Shown here: positions 5,027-5,601 of the stretch, piece by piece
How positions within the stretch are numbered: position 1 is the stretch's first letter
Layout of the letters: each line of letters opens with the position of its first letter
Source of the DNA: JAJQCI01 sp964388305
GTDB taxonomy: Bacteria; Bacillota; Clostridia; Lachnospirales; CAG-274
Reading direction: 5' to 3'
NCBI GenBank assembly: GCA_964388305.1
Contig: CAYMAA010000100.1
Coordinates: 1 to 5,601, forward strand
Length of the DNA: 5,601 bases
Notes under the pieces: model-generated
Seen by the model: the letters and a program-made list of their open reading frames with translations, nothing else
Told to the model about the DNA's origin: nothing
The model's database searches: none
Program-made: the position numbers and the translations under genes

Positions 5027-5510
5027 TTTTCGTCCTCTCCAAAAGAACAACCGCCTGAGCGGAAATACCCTCTCCCGAGCCTGTAAAGCCAAGTCCCTCC
5101 TCGGTGGTTGCCTTTATATTTATATCTTCAATGTCAATATTCATATCCTCCGCCAGATTTTTTTCCATCCGGGGTATGTGGGGCGCCATTTTTGGCTTTT
5201 GCGCAATAATACAGCCGTCTGCATTAACAATTTTATAGCCTTTTTGGGTCATAAGCTCAACAATACGGCGTAAAAGCAATCTGCTGTCTGCATTTTTATA
5301 CTTGGGGTCGCTGTCGGGGAAAATTCTGCCAATATCCCCAAGCTTACAGGCGCCTACAATAGCGTCCATAATTGCGTGAATGAGTACGTCCGCATCGGAA
5401 TGACCCAGCAGCCCTTTTTCGTATGGTATATCCACGCCGCCGAGTATGAGCCGTCTGCCCTCAGCAAGCCTGTGTACATCATAGCCTAACCCAACTCTCA
5501 TTTTTGCCAA
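5013..5510 (-). CDS. ispF: 2-C-methyl-D-erythritol 2,4-cyclodiphosphate synthase
   Basis: This 165-aa enzyme of the MEP isoprenoid pathway forms homotrimers and converts CDP-methylerythritol 2-phosphate to 2-C-methylerythritol 2,4-cyclodiphosphate with release of CMP. The metal ligands Asp11, His13 (GYDVHRL) and His45 (VLIHAIMDA) are present, as are HSDAD (37-41), KLGDIGRIFPDSD (56-68) and the C-terminal signature ATTEEGLGFTGSGEGI. Nothing is missing; family length is about 155-165 aa. Two starts compete. TTG at 5510 has AAGGGGGTG with 7 bp between the G-run and the start, near ideal. ATG at 5501 would give 162 aa and begin directly with MRVGLGYDVH as in most homologues, but is 16 bp from the same site. 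The TTG is preferred on spacing. It is the first gene of the operon here; ispD, often adjacent, is not in the window. Its 3' end overlaps cysS by 14 bp. Confidence 0.97.
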   Translation of the reverse strand: MAKMRVGLGYDVHRLAEGRRLILGGVDIPYEKGLLGHSDADVLIHAIMDAIVGACKLGDIGRIFPDSDPKYKNADSRLLLRRIVELMTQKGYKIVNADGCIIAQKPKMAPHIPRMEKNLAEDMNIDIEDINIKATTEEGLGFTGSGEGISAQAVVLLERTKNEGL

Positions 5511-5514
5511 AAAA

Positions 5515-5524
5515 CCACCCCCTT
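5515..5524 (-). promoter_or_regulatory. Shine-Dalgarno site of ispF, supports a TTG start
   Basis: AAGGGGGTGG on the minus strand can pair along nearly the whole anti-Shine-Dalgarno with one G-U pair. Its G-run ends 7 bp before TTG 5510 but 16 bp before ATG 5501, favouring TTG initiation. Confidence 0.6.
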
Positions 5525-5554
5525 ATTTATAAAAAGCCTGTTCTGTACAAAATT

Positions 5555-5583
5555 ATTATATAACAAATTATCCGCCTTTGCAA
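5555..5583 (-). promoter_or_regulatory. SigA-type promoter upstream of ispF and the operon
   Basis: On the minus strand, TTGCAA (5583-5578) is separated by 17 bp from a perfect TATAAT (5560-5555). The predicted start is near 5548, giving a leader of roughly 38 nt to the ispF start. The -35 matches four of six consensus positions. Transcription from here would run through ispF, cysS, mrnC, rlmB, rae1 and sigH. Read-through from genes beyond the window cannot be excluded. Confidence 0.65.
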
Positions 5584-5601
5584 TAAAATTATTCCGGAAA
5601 A

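Noticed and set aside
5027..5092. Longer N-terminus for cysS starting at 5092
   Set aside because: The 22 extra residues are unlike any CysS N-terminus and overlap ispF. The ATG at 5026 has a proper Shine-Dalgarno and family-typical sequence.
5511..5601. T-box or other riboswitch leader for the cysS operon
   Set aside because: The leader from the predicted start to ispF is only about 38 nt and shows no T-box sequence or specifier stem, and cysS itself overlaps ispF.
1..5601. CRISPR array, toxin-antitoxin, phage-defence or biosynthetic cluster
   Set aside because: No repeated spacer pattern and no such gene family was found. All minus-strand genes are core housekeeping functions.

Overview
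The window looks like the chromosome of a low-to-moderate GC Firmicute of class Clostridia, probably Lachnospiraceae-like. The evidence is the gene order on the minus strand (ispF, cysS, mrnC, rlmB, rae1/yacP, sigH), which is the classic Firmicutes sigH neighbourhood without the gltX and cysE that Bacillus places there, together with SigA-type promoters, purine-rich Shine-Dalgarno sites and Leu/Ile/Lys/Glu-rich proteins. Taxonomy is inferred from gene content and order only.

Region 1-410 is the non-housekeeping part. It opens with what may be the last codons of an upstream plus-strand gene (stop at 41-43). A 161-bp element at 94-254 follows. It has 20-bp terminal inverted repeats, extended inward by a symmetric 7-bp block, and is bracketed by identical 6-bp direct repeats, so it looks like a small non-autonomous transposable element (MITE). 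It contains no ORF. A consensus SigA promoter (TTGACA-17-TACAAT, 307-335) then drives a monocistronic lipoprotein gene (411-1010) of probable PsbP/DUF1795-like fold, which ends at an intrinsic terminator.

Region 1068-1176 holds a tRNA-Thr(GGT) on the minus strand with its own extended -10 promoter, whose -35 box overlaps the sigH stop codon, and a strong terminator. The lipoprotein and tRNA units converge, with two terminators almost back to back.

Region 1212-5560 is one tightly packed minus-strand operon, read right to left. A promoter (TTGCAA-17-TATAAT, 5583-5555) precedes ispF (isoprenoid MEP pathway), then cysS (Cys-tRNA synthetase), mrnC (Mini-III RNase, 23S rRNA maturation), rlmB (23S rRNA 2'-O-methyltransferase), rae1/yacP (NYN/PIN-like ribosome-associated mRNA endonuclease) and sigH (alternative sigma factor). 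Genes overlap by 14, 1 and 4 bp or are separated by 15-16 bp, so co-transcription and translational coupling are expected. Apart from ispF and sigH the operon serves translation: tRNA charging, 23S maturation and modification, and mRNA cleavage at the ribosome.

The coding genes are ordinary and well conserved. No new multi-gene system was recognised. The points most worth a second look are the MITE-like element, the inverted repeats around the lipoprotein promoter, the tRNA-Thr D-stem mismatch and duplicated tRNA end, and the tRNA promoter embedded in the sigH stop.
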